Origin: Chaetorhynchus papuensis
Taxonomy: Eukaryota > Chordata > Aves > Passeriformes > Rhipiduridae
Assembly: GCA_013396525.1 (NCBI GenBank)
Contig: VWYX01001214.1
Location: 124,001 to 188,000 of the forward strand
Direction: 5' to 3'
DNA length: 64,000 nt
Shown: in pieces, positions 37,951 through 50,900 of the stretch
How positions within the stretch are numbered: the stretch's first letter is position 1
Layout of the letters: each line of letters starts with the position of its first letter
Made by a program: the position numbers and the translations under genes
The notes under the pieces: model-generated
What the model saw: only the letters and a program-made list of their open reading frames with translations
The model's database searches: none
What the model was told of the DNA's origin: nothing

Positions 37951-40900
37951 CTGGGAGGAAGCGGTGAGTAAAAATGTGTTAATGCTCTCCTTGCTGCATA
38001 ACGGGGTGAGACACACGGGGAGGTGGAAGAGTAAAACGGGGAGAGAGCAGCACAGAGCAAACTACTGTGACGTGCCTGTGACACCGGTGCAGCAATCAGC
38101 TCACCTGCTAGCTTTCGGAATGAACGGTGGAAAAATACTTTGAGAGAAGCACTTTGGGCTCTTACTACCAAATCAAAACCACTGCAGCCAGGTGACAGCA
38201 CATGGAAGCAGTACAAAGTCATTAAACCAGTTCCAATTTCCCCAGAATGTTTTCAGGAGACATCTGCCCTAGAGAAGACTTTACTATATTGAGGAGCCAC
38301 AGCCTGTCCTCCCACAGCTGTAGCATAAATACAACATCACATTCTCCACTTTTATAGAAATAGGGTTATGTGCTTCTGCCTGATCTGGATCAAGTTTGCA
38401 CCACTGTGTAATCTGACAGAGCTCAAATTTGGCAGTAATATTTAGGAAACAACGATCTCAAACAGAAGTTCTGGGCTTCAAGATTCTGGACAATATACCT
38501 GCTTTCTCTTTTAAGATATTCTTACATCCAGCAATCACCACACAAGCCCAGTAAGTAGGTGTTGTCACTATTTTGGTGACTAACAAATTTGCAATAATGA
38601 ACACTAACACCACAATGATTTTGCCATTGCAGCTACCTAAACATACTAGAAAAGCTTGTTTAAAACAGTAAAGAAAAATCTGTACGCAATCACATCTTTA
38701 TTTCCATAAATCACATTTCATTTCAAAACAGAATTCACATGAACTGGAAATAGTAAATGTCCAGAGGGCTCTTGTGTTTAGGGTTTCTTGCTGAAGGGTA
38801 AGAACAAAGACTTCTTAAAACTTTGCAAGAACCATCTGCCTTTGTGGGAAAGGTCTGTGTATGACAGTGCTGGACAAAAGTCACTATATTTACAAGCTAG
38901 CAAAGGGCCTTCTGTTTGTGTTGGTATCTGGGCTCCATCAACTTCTGTACTGTCTTCCAGAGTGACCAGCAAAAGCTCTTCTGGGAAGAATAAAAAGTCC
39001 AGCAGATGCCAGTCTATCCTTGGTAGCCCTAACCCTAATAAAATTACTTTAACCTATAAAAAAAGTCACCCTATCCCTAGTAAGTGCTGACTTTTCAGCC
39101 CAACCAAGCAACAAAAAGCACATCCACAAAGATGAGAGGGAGAATCAACCCACCTGACAGCATTACACACACCAGGGGAAGAACAGAAAATGAAATTGGT
39201 AAAAGGTATTTGGGGTTTCTAAGGTATTACAGACATAAATAAGCATCAGCAAATGACACTTTGCTTCATGTAAGTCTCAGAAGGAAATGCTACATTCAAG
39301 GGAAATGTTTACCACAACATGGAACCCTGGATTGCTCAGTGGCTCTGAAGTCCAAATAAGTATTTTGACCTATAGCCTTCAACTTAAACATTTAGATTGG
39401 CAACAGATTAGCCAAGCTGCTACAAAACAAAATAATTAGAGTACATCTCTTGAAGTGGCTCCAGACATGTCCTCTAGCCAGATGTTTTCACACAGAAACC
39501 CCAAACAGAAAAAAGATTCACCCAAATAGCATTTCTTTTCCTAGACACATCTGTGAGCAAATGATACTTCCACAAAATGAAGTAATGAAATTCTACAAGA
39601 CTGAAAGAAGCACAAATGCCTCTCCTCCAGCAGTGTAATTAACAGCAACACACTGAATACAGCACAGCCAGGTACCAACATGACCTTGGTATCTAATTTG
39701 AGCCTGAGCTGAAAGAATTTTCCTCTTCAATACAAAGGGATTTCCTCAGCAAGTAAACATCAGGAAAGATGCCATCTTCCATGCCTCTGAATCTTTTCTC
39801 CCTTTTTCAAAGCACACATTTTAATAACTGGAAGAAAGGAAACTAGAAACTCAACATTTATTTCATGACATACAATCCAACAGGGGTTTTTGCTTGTTAC
39901 CTGTGCACAATACTTCTCCTTTCCGCTCAGTTGTCAGCGTGACCACTCTCACAGCATTTATAAACTCAGCAGCGAGAGGAGAAAAAGAGCTGGCGGAGTT
40001 TACAGTAGCTCTTTGTGAAGTGGATACACACAAAGCAACACAGCTCAGTGTTCTCCTGCTGAAGTCTGAAACAATACTTTTATTCAAAGTGGCATATTCA
40101 TAAATGATCTTCTAAGAGTAAAAAAAGCCACATTTCTCAGGCCTGAAATATGCGAGTTTTGCAAAGCCATGACTAAACTGCATGCAAAGTGCTGGGCCTT
40201 TCTGTTCTTGAATTTGGGAACCAGTAATGGGAATAACAGGAATTAAGGTAGGATGTCAGCAATTTGATGAATCAGAAATGGATACTTTTGCTCGGAAAGG
40301 AACAACGAAGGAGCTTTCTAAATGCCAAGAAGTGCCCTTGCATAACCCCACAAGGCTCCTTCTTTCAGCACTATACAACAACTCTAACTCCAAGCACTGC
40401 TTTTCAGACATGAGCTGCCACGCTCGCAGTTTGTCACGTGCCATTCTTCCTACAGCTGGTAAGATCAAACAATAGGAAGTACCTAAAACACCTCATGTGG
40501 CTGCAGAACAGCATGAAAGAAGGAATAAATAAGCTTTGACCTGCAGGATCAGGTCCATCTTCATCGAAGACTTTGCTCCATGCTACTGGTAAACAGAGAC
40601 ATCACAGCCAGGACAAGTGCCTCAACAGTTGTTACATGTACACAAAAGCCACAAAGCAAAATTTCAGACCACTGGAAATCAACTCCTACACAATGTGTGA
40701 CCTGCCAGTTACACTCAGTGAGTTTATCACCATGCTCTGACACTCTACAGGGTATTTACAGAGATTTGGGGCTTTGGTTTAAATTACCAACACAGAATGC
40801 ATGGGATTCATTTGCAATTTATACCTAATTTACCTTATTTTCCTGTCTTTTAGACTAGCACAGACAGGTTTTCAATGGCTGTGGCTCATCAGAAAGCCAC

Positions 40901-41209
40901 ACTCGGTGTCAGGCAGCACATGTAAGAACAAGTTTACAACATTAGCACAGCTTCACCTCTGATTATTTTCTGAGCGCTGCACCCAACAGCAAATGCAAAA
41001 TATCAGGACAATCAAAACCCCCTTGTCAGACACATAAAAAGGAACATTTCACTCAAGCACTGAAGTACATATTTCTCACAGCATAAAAGCATTCAGTAAT
41101 GTTAAAGGTGTTATACTGGGGCAATCAAACAGAGTCACTCTATTTTTTGAGAGAGAGGGAGTATTTGCACTCATGCCTCATTTGTCAGGCGCAGGCATTG
41201 AGATAGAAG

Positions 41210-41227
41210 ATTTATCATGTGATAAAT
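41210..41227. repeat. Perfect 8-bp inverted repeat carrying two GATA words
   Basis: atttatca and its reverse complement tgataaat flank TG, giving a TTATC and a GATAA facing each other. Back-to-back GATA sites are bound by some GATA factors; a regulatory role here is only a possibility. Confidence 0.55.
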
Positions 41228-44186
41228 AGATTTTGCTGCTGACAGGACAATAAAGGGAAGCTTTTTGGAAGCAATTAGCCAGCACACAGATGAAAGTCCA
41301 TTTAATGTAAGGTTTCCAAGCAAAAGAAGAAACCCAACCAACAAACCAAACACCTTTATTTCAGGAAATCCTGCTCAAGGGAATGTTTCATTTTTATTTC
41401 TTAAAAGAACACAGGCAATCTTGAACAGCTGACAGCACAGTAATCTTCTCTGCCAACATTTTTGTGGTTTCCTTAATACTGATGCATTAGCCAAAGACAA
41501 TGAAACTATTCCAAATGGAAGTCCCAGCAGACTGCCTTATCTGAGACACCTGATCCTTCAGATGCACCCCATCTTAAAAAAGACTTATTAGCATCAACTC
41601 CTCACTACAGATATGCTCTAATAAAAAATTTAGAGTTACAAGTTACTTTGAGTGTAATTTGACTTCCTCTGTTTACTTTCCATCCCTAAAGATAACCTGT
41701 GTAAAAAGGTTTTTTCTGACTGATGACAAATCAAAGATGCCCACTTGTTTCAATCCCCCAGTCTTGGAGTACCAGAGGAAAGCTTCAGAGGAGTTCCCTA
41801 TGAAGAGGCTGGCTGAGTATGCTTGCAACATATTTGTAATTCTTTATTCCCTGTACAAATACTAGGATTTCAGTTATAGTATAAAAAAAACCAATACACC
41901 TCTCTGCAGCCAAAATTCTATGATACTTCAAATCAGTGCTTTCATTGCTGCTCTCCACACTCCAAAATCTACTTCAGGTTTACTGACCTTACCATTGTTC
42001 ACCCCTCCAAATAAGAATTCTTTTAGTAAATAATTCCCTTACAGACCACATGATAATGGTTCCACTAATTCTGTTTCTGGAAATATGTTTGCCAATGGAA
42101 CATAAAGGAAATATTCACACATTTGAAGCAGCTTCTGTATTTTTCTGTCCCTCACCCTCCTATTTATCTAGATGGATGGGAGAGCAAACATGAAACCACC
42201 CAACAATTGGATTTACTGGATGCAAGTGCATATGGTACAAGCAGGTGCCTCACAGGGCTCAGTCACAGAGGAGTGAAGACAGTGCAAAGATTTCTGTGGA
42301 ACTGGGCTATCGTGGTCAAATGCAGTCATCTTAACCAGTACCTATAGTTTTGTCTTCCATTTTGTTTCCGAGGTTGGTTTTGGTTTGCCTTTAAATTTTT
42401 TTTTTAATAAAGTAAGTTCATTATGAAAGGTGACAGGGCTAACCACTTTGTTGAAGCTGTCATAAACCAAGAATCAGAGGAGAAGGAATGCAGGAGGGTG
42501 TAAGCATCCTGCCATTTCTGTGAGCTTATTTCTGAGCTATGGACTATAGAACTTTATCAGCAAATGCAGGTTGAAGCTATTACTTTTCTATTAAATGCTG
42601 TGGAAGAACTCACCCTGTAGGTTTTCAAAACAACAGCTGAAATTTCTCCCCTTCAATTTTAAGCCTAATATTTCACATTTTGAAAGGGCCCTCAACTTCA
42701 GCTGAAATCCACTCCTGCTCTATTACCTAATTCCTTTGAATTTCCTGCAAAGTTTCGAAGAACTGCCTCTTGGGGTACCTGGCACCAGCACCACCCAGGG
42801 TTTTGGTCACAAGCACTTTCTCATCACAGGTGTTAGGAAGTGGGAACAGCAGTTCATCACTCTTGGGAAAGATCCGGACTTGCTGAGTATTGGAAAGCTC
42901 AAGGAAAATGGACGGACTACAAATTAAACAACTTTGTATACAGACTGATTTCACAGTATACTATGATAAAATATCAATTTCCATGAGTAACAGTGACCTA
43001 AATCTCTCCAATCTTTTGGCATTTCAAAGATAAAAATAAAAGGTGCCTGAAAAAAGGACAAAAGCAAACATTTACTCAAGCACACACACATCTAACTCGC
43101 TTTTCTGAGTTCTCCTGAGCCACTTACAACAGGCTCCCTTTAACACCTGACAGTGCTCCAGCCAGCAGCAAGAACTGGAAGTCTCTCCCCAAGGTGACCT
43201 TCACTGTTTTAGCTTGATAGGTATTTGGCTTCCAGAGATATTATAAAGTTGAAATGAAGTGTTATCCGCTACATCTTTTGTGCAATGAATGTTATGTAGG
43301 GACTCAGTATAACACTAAAAGAATAACAGGTAGGGGAAAATTACTCAGAGGTATCTCATTTTGAAAAGGCAGATGTTCTCTATTTAAAATATGTCAAATA
43401 TTAAATTCTATTACGCCTTCTTCCTGCTTCACTGCTACAGGCACTTTCAAAGATGAGGGGAAAAGCAAAGCAAAACTGTCAATGCATCTAGATTAAGGTT
43501 GTTTACTTAATACACTATTGAAAAGAATAACCTCTATAAATTACAGGTTTGAAACAACAGGGGAAGGCACAGAGAATAAAGGAACAGCAGCATCCAGGAG
43601 CGTTCATGCTTACAGCCTTTGCTGTGCTGCATTTCAAGAGGAAGAATTTCAGAGGCATTGCTCTCCTGCAAGCTAGAAATTCACACAATTTAGCAGAAAT
43701 AAGTGACAATTTCCTTTTAAGAATCCAAAAATGGCATTAGGTTGACTACTTCCCACAAAAGCTATCCAGCAAAGAAAGAATACATTTGGAAAACATCTCT
43801 GGTCTCTCTGGCTCTTAAAAAGACATGACCTGTGTTATTTACTCTGTCAGAGGAAGTATCTTGTGCTGCCACTTTCTTTGCAAGACAGATATGCTGGAGA
43901 TTGTGACTGACGCTGTCCAGTAGAGCCTTTTAGTTACAGACATGACAAAAACAGGTTCTAAACCCTTCCTTAAAGGAGCCTGGAGCCAGCACAGTAATGT
44001 GGAGCATGAAAGGCTATGGTTCAGAGTAAAAAGAAAAGCTGAGCACAAACTTACCTCCCCTGAGCACAGTGTGACCATCTCAACTTTACACAATGGGTAT
44101 TACTGAAAAGAGGATTCCCACCACAGGAAATGTTGCTCCTTTACAAGGACAAGCACCACCTGCACACTGAATGCACGGCCAGATTT

Positions 44187-44262
44187 ATGTGGGGGTTTTG
44201 GTTTGGATTGTTTTTGTTTTTTTTGGGTTTTTTTTCTGGGGGGGGGATGTTGTTTGTGTTTT
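44187..44262. repeat. G/T-rich low-complexity tract
   Basis: Almost only G and T on the plus strand, including a run of nine G's and several T runs. It is the opposite orientation of the A/C tracts at 47.9 and 55.6 kb. In ARVCF pre-mRNA this segment would be A/C-rich. Confidence 0.85.
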
Positions 44263-46636
44263 CAATTTCAATTTCTTTAAATCTGTGAGGGAACAGGCAG
44301 ACACACAAAACTGCAGGTTTTGGGCTCAACACCTCCTCCTCCTGCAAGTGGATGCCCAGCAGCCATGTGTTTGCATCTCCCATGCCAGGGAGATTTCTTC
44401 ACCACCCTCCTCTGAGCAGCAAGGTCAGAATTCTGCACAGAGGTACCAGAACACTTAATTTTCTCTGTAAGGCTCTCACACATAATAGCATGAGCTATGA
44501 AAGCACTATGATGATACCTATTAGAAATGATAGTGTCAATGACAATTAACTCCAGGGCAATTAACTGATGCTACTAAATCCCGGTGACACAGTTTTCATT
44601 TTCACAATCCCTACCAAAACAAAACGCAAGATGAAGACCAAAGTGATGCAAAAAAATCATAAAACCTGACCTCAGATTAGTATCTAAGAGCTGTTAAATC
44701 TATGCCATTTTATCACAGCAAGGAGAAGTCAAAACAAAACCATTTCAGAGGCAACAACAACCCCAGCAAAGTCTCAGCACCTTTTCTGACAGTCATGGCT
44801 AAGCCAGGCTGTGTTTTGACATTTCAGAATCACTTTTCTCAACAACTGGGTTTTTAATATTTTTTTTGTTGGTCTTTTTAGGAATGAATTACCAGGAAAC
44901 AGCTCTGGATAGCACGTAAGCTGAAGTCAGTGGCATTGTTTGAAACAACACAAATGGAGAGTAAGACAGCCACGCATCCTACCCCCATTCTGGACACACT
45001 TCAGTGCCTGCAGTGACCTACAGTAACAGGAGAAAGCCTTGCTCTTTGAAACGGAACAGTAGCTCCAGGGTTGCTGTTTTTTCAATTTTCCTTTCCCATA
45101 TGCAGCTACAATGCCTGTTTTGAAGCTGCCACTGTCCTTTTCTGTGGGAAGATGGAAAAACAGGAGGTTCCTGACACAGAGGAGAAAATGGCACCTCTGA
45201 GGCCCTGACAAACACGCAGCTTTTATCAGAGGCACGACTATTTCAGACAAACTACTTCACTCCATGTGGTCCTGTTATCTAGGGACCACTGCATGGCCTC
45301 ACCTCTATTTTTACAGTCATAGCTATAATCTTATGCCCTTGCATAGCTGCACTTACAGCCTCCTAAAACTATGCACTACTATTAGTACATATAAAAAGGT
45401 GTCCATCCCCACTGTAATTTTATCACTTCCTTCCTGCAAATAACAGTTGTTGTTGCTGTCAGTAGAAAGAAAACAGAATTTCTTTCCTGTAAGTCACAAA
45501 CTAAATACATTAGATTATTTGAAGAGCTAATAAAAATGTGGGGGTTTTTTGTTCATCTGTTTTATTTTTATTTAAAGACCTGCATCTCCTTCCAACAATG
45601 AGAAAATAGGCCAGTTATATTTACCTTCTAACTAACTGCAACAAATATTAAACCAGATACTCAGTTTATTATAATGTGTACAGGCCCACTGACCTCAGGA
45701 AATCAACATTCATTTACTTCAACCTGAGGATCTGATGTCCTGAATAGATATCTTAGAGGACTGCAATTCTGGAACATCAGTGAAAATAAACACTGATTTA
45801 CACAGTGACCTCTGTTCAACTCCTTTTAACACAGAAAGTGGTTGAACAATTCCCCCCCTTTTTTAGATATTTTTAAAAAGGGGATCACCCTTAATCTTTG
45901 TAACGTTCCAGTGGTACTGAAAACATGCAAGGCAGCCATGAACACACATCACCTGCTCAACAGAGATTGCAAAATTACCTTACACAAGGAAGAAGAAGTT
46001 ATCAGGAAAATTAGAAATTGCAACACCTGTAATCCAGCCCCACCTGAGGTACAGGTCACTTGAGAGCACACCCAGCTTTTCCCATGCATTAGGAGCAAGA
46101 TGCCATTCACAAGATTGTTGCAGATTTTAAGTGCTATGGTGTTATTTACATAGGCTGTTTCTTGTTCTAAAGGACAAATGCATCATGACATAATGTTATT
46201 GCAGATTTTCACTAATTTAAGACATATTTCCGAGCATATTTTCTTCAGCCAAGCCCTCCCAACTCATCCATTTTTGTATCACTGTATGTGTTTGCAGGGC
46301 AGTGCTGTGAGCTGCTTCAGTAGAAAGAAGTTAATGTTACAAGAATAAGCAGCCTGAGAAAGGGTTCTCCTGTTTTTGTTTGGTTAACCTGGCTAATTTC
46401 TACTGCTCAGTTTAAGGCTCCATGAACAGCTGTATCAGCACAGCTGATAGGGAGCAATCTAGACACAGAGGTGAAACTGAAAAAGCCCTGAACTCAGCTC
46501 TGCTGGCAAACACAGCGTTCAAAATCACTGAGGATCCCAACAGCATGATTGTCATCACTCAGGCTACTCCCTGCTATTTCTATCCCATGATTAGATGGCA
46601 CTTTGCCATTTTCCTCAGTGGTTATTAACCTCTCAC

Positions 46637-46795
46637 CTTGGTTTCAGTTCTCCTCGTGGTTCCATCTTCAGAAGTGACAATAGACACGTGGGAAGTGGGA
46701 GTGCCTGGGTCTTCCTCCACAGTAACTGTCTCTTCCACCATTTCTTGAGGCTCTTGCATCATTGCTATTGAAGTCTGGTTACTGGGGCTTTGTTC
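46637..46795 (-). CDS. ARVCF: ARVCF coding exon A (N-terminal linker, first coding exon seen)
   Basis: This 159-nt exon encodes 53 whole codons (window protein residues 1-53), from EQSPSNQTS to TTRRTETK. The acceptor reads cttcttcag|GAACAA after a T-rich tract, and the donor reads ACCAAG|gtgaga. Both borders are phase 0. The acidic stretch EETVTVEEDPGTPTSHVS is nearly invariant relative to mammalian ARVCF and fixes the gene identity. In the family this segment follows the N-terminal coiled coil, which is not encoded here. Because the exon is a multiple of three with phase 0 at both ends, it could be skipped or used as a start region without a frameshift. Two adjacent Met codons occur at residues 12-13, and the frame stays open upstream into the intron to an ATG pair at 46838-46843. 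Confidence 0.95.
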
Positions 46796-47826
46796 CTGAA
46801 GAAGCAGGTAAAAAAAAATTGAACTTTTAACATCTACCATCATGGTATAACTGTTCTACTGATTTCAGCTTCATTGATTCAAAAAACACATTTTACCCTA
46901 CAATTTGCAAGCAAAGATTCAGAGAAAGGAGTATTTCCTGTCCCAGACAAGCTTGCTGCAACTGTGCTGGTACAAGTGGGCTCAGTGCAGCAAACAGAAA
47001 TCATGTGAAGCATCTACCAAGTACTTCTTATTAATAGGCAACAGACTATCTTATATTTAAATCTGCTTCAAGCTTTCTCTTCAATGCCCAGCATAGGAGG
47101 AGTGGAATTTTTGTCTGCAAAAACATTCTTTTAGTTCTGCAGTGAACAGGCCCACTGGCTTTCAGGGCAGTTAATCTTACAAACCATTGAAAGTTTCTCT
47201 TCATTTGATGAAGTACACTCAGCTGGAGACTAGAGAAGGCTATAAAACATCAACACCTACAATTAAATAGACACCTTTCCCAAACCGTCCAAAACAATGA
47301 TAATTTAACAAAAATGCACGGCTAGAGATTAATTCAGTCAAATGCTTCCCTTCCCTCATCTTCACTAAGTCCATAACGTCTAACTGGCTACAAGCTTATT
47401 TAAAATTTATAACAGATAGACAACATGATAAAAACTAAACAGAAAGAAGGGAGATCAAAGGCGGGTCCTTGCAGGGTACTGCCCAAAGAGAACGCTCTGC
47501 TGCTCGCCAGCACCGGCGTCTGAACCTTCCCTTTTCTTATGCAATTGTGTGTTTCAGCACAGAAACCAGAGAAGCTCCCTTTGGTAGATGAATGTCTTTC
47601 AGAAGTTTCCCAGCAAGAGGCCAATACAGAACCAGCTTACACACTGAGAACTCAGCCTTCTGCCCAGCATTCTGAAACCTCAGCCACGTAAAATGCAAGG
47701 GAAGAGTGATCATTTCATTAGGAGCCCTGAAGGTATCTGGCTACACAGGCTTTAAAGGCAAAGCAGGGCTTCTGTTGGCACATCTTGTCAAACACACACT
47801 CAAAGAACACTCCTTTATTAAGGACT

Positions 47827-47961
47827 ATACACACACACACACATTTTTACACTCATATGAAAAAAACCAAACAAAAAAGACCAAAAACCCCCCAAAAAAA
47901 CAACAAAAAAACACCAACAACCCCACACCAAAAAAACCCCCACCAAACCAAAAAAAAAAAA
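47827..47961. repeat. CA run followed by an A/C-only tract
   Basis: A CA microsatellite (about 47827-47842) is followed by an A-rich region. From 47880 to 47961 only A and C are present. On the transcribed-sense strand this gives G and T runs, including a GGGGGG. Confidence 0.9.
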
Positions 47962-50900
47962 TCCAGGAAGAATGACATAGAGCCCAAAACTGCAAACTGA
48001 ACACACTTTGCCTAAAGCAAACTCTCTGGACAAATCCACTCTATCTCTTCACATCACAAGAAAATAAAAAGGGTTGGGATGAAACTGTTGCAATAGAGGT
48101 GCTCAGCCTAATTACACAAATGTTTAAACATTCTCCATGTGCGAACAGCTTCATCACCAGGGAACTACAACACTACATTTTGCATCATTTTATTTAAAAA
48201 AATTGCATTTGAACCCAGCTATAGCCTTTGAATTTCCCCTTTTTGCTGTGCCACATTTTGTGCAGGCCTCCAGTGACCTTTTGCTGCTGAGGTCTCATTA
48301 TGGTCCACATTTAATTCTTGCACAATCTATAATTTCCCTTTAAACAAGCTGAGATGTCCCTGCTCAGTTTTCATTTTTTTACAGCTGTTTTCTGACCTTC
48401 TGGAACTCAGACTTCAGTAAGAAAGCTGCTCCCATTTTCAGGTAAGCATGAATATTAACCAAGCCCATGACAATGAGCCTCTGGCAATCACCTCAGTCAG
48501 AATGCAACACGGACAGCCTTCAAAGGTAAGGCACCAGAAGTGACACAAGCAGGCACTGCTTCCATTTCTACTGAAACCACAGAATAACTCAGGTTACAGA
48601 ATCAATCAACAAGAATAAGGCTTCTGAAATCCTAAAGAAAATCACTCCTTCCAGTCTGCAGTACTCAAATCATTAATGGCAAATAACTTATGATACATGC
48701 TGAATTCTTTACGGTAGAGTTCAGATGTCACATCCAGGCACGGCTCCAGAAGGGGAACTTGCTCTTGCAATAAATACATTATTCTCTTCACATTTTTTCT
48801 TAAAAAACTGTGTTATAACTGCAACTCCCTTTCTCACACCCCACAGCAAAACTTTCCTCCAAAGAGAATAATTTACACAATACTGCAATACAGTAGAGAC
48901 TCAGAACTTCTATTCACCTTCTCTCAATCAAACCTTACCAAGAACAAAGAAACCACTTACATGTAGAGGGATTTTGCACAACACCTTATCCCTGTAAACC
49001 TCACCATCGAATGCCAAAACTGCTTCAAGGTGGGACCTTCTCACTCCTCTCACACACGTATGTACACACACACAGCTCATGCACCACCCTCATTTCCAGA
49101 TGCACTTGAGGTGCTGGCATCTCTTTGTTCCCCTCTAGACTTTATAGAAGCAGCCTCTGTTTTCGGATAATAAACCTGAGGAGATGGAAGGTGGAAAGAA
49201 TTATTTTGTTCTTTGAACTTTTGCAATACTTTTTATTTATTAAAAAAAAATGTAGAGTCTGCCTTTGTATTCAGACTGCCTGTGGGCAAAGGAAACCTTA
49301 AAAGCTGGGCACTTAAACATGAGCAAATTGCAAGCTAGAGCATATTGACTTTAAATGAGCATTGCGCTGGGTTCTATCCTCTGGCTGCTTCTAAAATGAA
49401 GATTCAGGCAGACATGGTACAGATCTGCATTCCTAGAAGAGAAAACTATTGTTAGCAAGAGGCTGTCCTAAGCATCAGAAAGCCTAAAAGCTTGCAAAGT
49501 TCAAGGTAGATATTTCACACAGACAGGTAACCAGACTGCATCTACTGTGTCTTCCTTCTTACTATGGGATCTACTGAGGAACGCAGTGAGCCAAGGGGAC
49601 AGCCTATCACCCAGCTGATCCCTGAATTACCTGAACCAGGGGGTTCTTTGATCTCCAAAGCCAGTACTTTCCCTACATTGCTAGCTTGGAGCTGTCACAA
49701 GCTAACATTAATGTAGAAAAGATGCAAAGGCTTTGTTATCTGTTTTTAGACTCCATCATTAAGGATTTTAGGTCATCACAAATTGCAGAAACTGGGACAC
49801 ATTACCCCTTTCAACTACTTGCTCAGCTTCGAAGCCAGTATTCAGGATGCTCTTTTTTTGCTAAATACACCTCAGCATCTCAGATTCCAAACATCTGGCA
49901 GGTAAGCCTAATTATCCAGAGTAAACCACAAGTTGCTGGAGAGAGCTGGAACATGACACCCCTAATGAATAATGCTACCAGTAGTTCCCTGCCTGCTAGA
50001 AGGAGGTTAATTCCAGTTCAGAACAACACACACTCATTTACCTTACTGGGGCCTTTCAAAGCAAAAGCAAGGAGATTACAAAACACTATCAAATTATGAG
50101 AACACATTCCAGTACAGTTATTGCATGTGGTGTCAGCAGTCATGACTCTTGTTTTTACTTTTGCTCTTTTGACACCAAATGAATCCTATCCCGTTGATTT
50201 GTATTGCATCTCCAGTGTGCTTTAAAAAAGCCACGCTATTTAGAACACAAAGCAACAATCAATTTACCTCCAGCCTGTAAAAGTTAAGCGCAGATGAAAC
50301 AGCTAAAGACCTTGTAAAATAACCAAGAAACATAAAATAACAGTAATTCTTGTTTTGTTAAAGAACAGTGATTTATCATTTAGGGCACATATCTCCTAGG
50401 GCTTATTTTGCATTAGAATGCTACGGCGTCGGTAATCATCGCCATTTCAGTTCCTAGCGTTGTATTTCCATCAAAGTAGCTATTTTTTATCTGTTTTAAT
50501 AAAAGAATAACCCCCCCCCTCCAGGAGGATCAGACATCCTACTTTAAGTCAGTAAACAAAGTTCTTTATTCTCTGCCTATGGAACGATTTTAAACAGTCT
50601 GGAAATCATATAAAATTGCAGCAGATTATTATTTCCACTAAAACAGCCCCTCTTCAAGAACACTGAAATCATGTACATTGAATCTTCATTCTCCCCAAGA
50701 TGCCCTTTGTTTAGAAGATTGCAGTGCAGGCTATTCCAGCTACTCCTTACTCCGGGCTACTGTCAGATACCAAATTTGAAGGTTTTTGCAAAGCACAAAG
50801 GCTGGATTCTACATCAGTGGACATACTTGTCCTCAGTCAACCCCAGCACAGACAGAGCTCAAGTGTATCAGCTCCTGTGGAACACATTACAAGTCTGGGC

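Larger units (their letters stand above)
37951..46636 (-). other. ARVCF: ARVCF intron between exons A and B
   Basis: An 8,686-bp intron with gtgaga donor and tcccag acceptor. It holds a palindromic pair of GATA words (41210-41227), a G/T-only-like tract (44187-44262) and T-rich runs near 42385-42412. No additional coding segment was recognised. Confidence 0.86.

Noticed and set aside
37279..37971. 230-codon open frame on the plus strand
   Set aside because: It is the exact complement of exon B. High GC in the true exon removes stops on the other strand. Its Val/Ala/Gly-rich product has no recognisable features.
39025..39040. CCCTAACCCTAA, telomere-like word
   Set aside because: Only two units are present, which is expected by chance in 64 kb and is not an interstitial telomere array.
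41913..41925. attctatgat, similar to the tail word of CR1 retrotransposons
   Set aside because: Only a single unit, with no CR1-like sequence beside it that I can recognise.
49686..50099. 137-codon plus-strand frame in the intron upstream of exon A
   Set aside because: No recognisable domain and length within reach of chance for 64 kb; no supporting splice or promoter signal.
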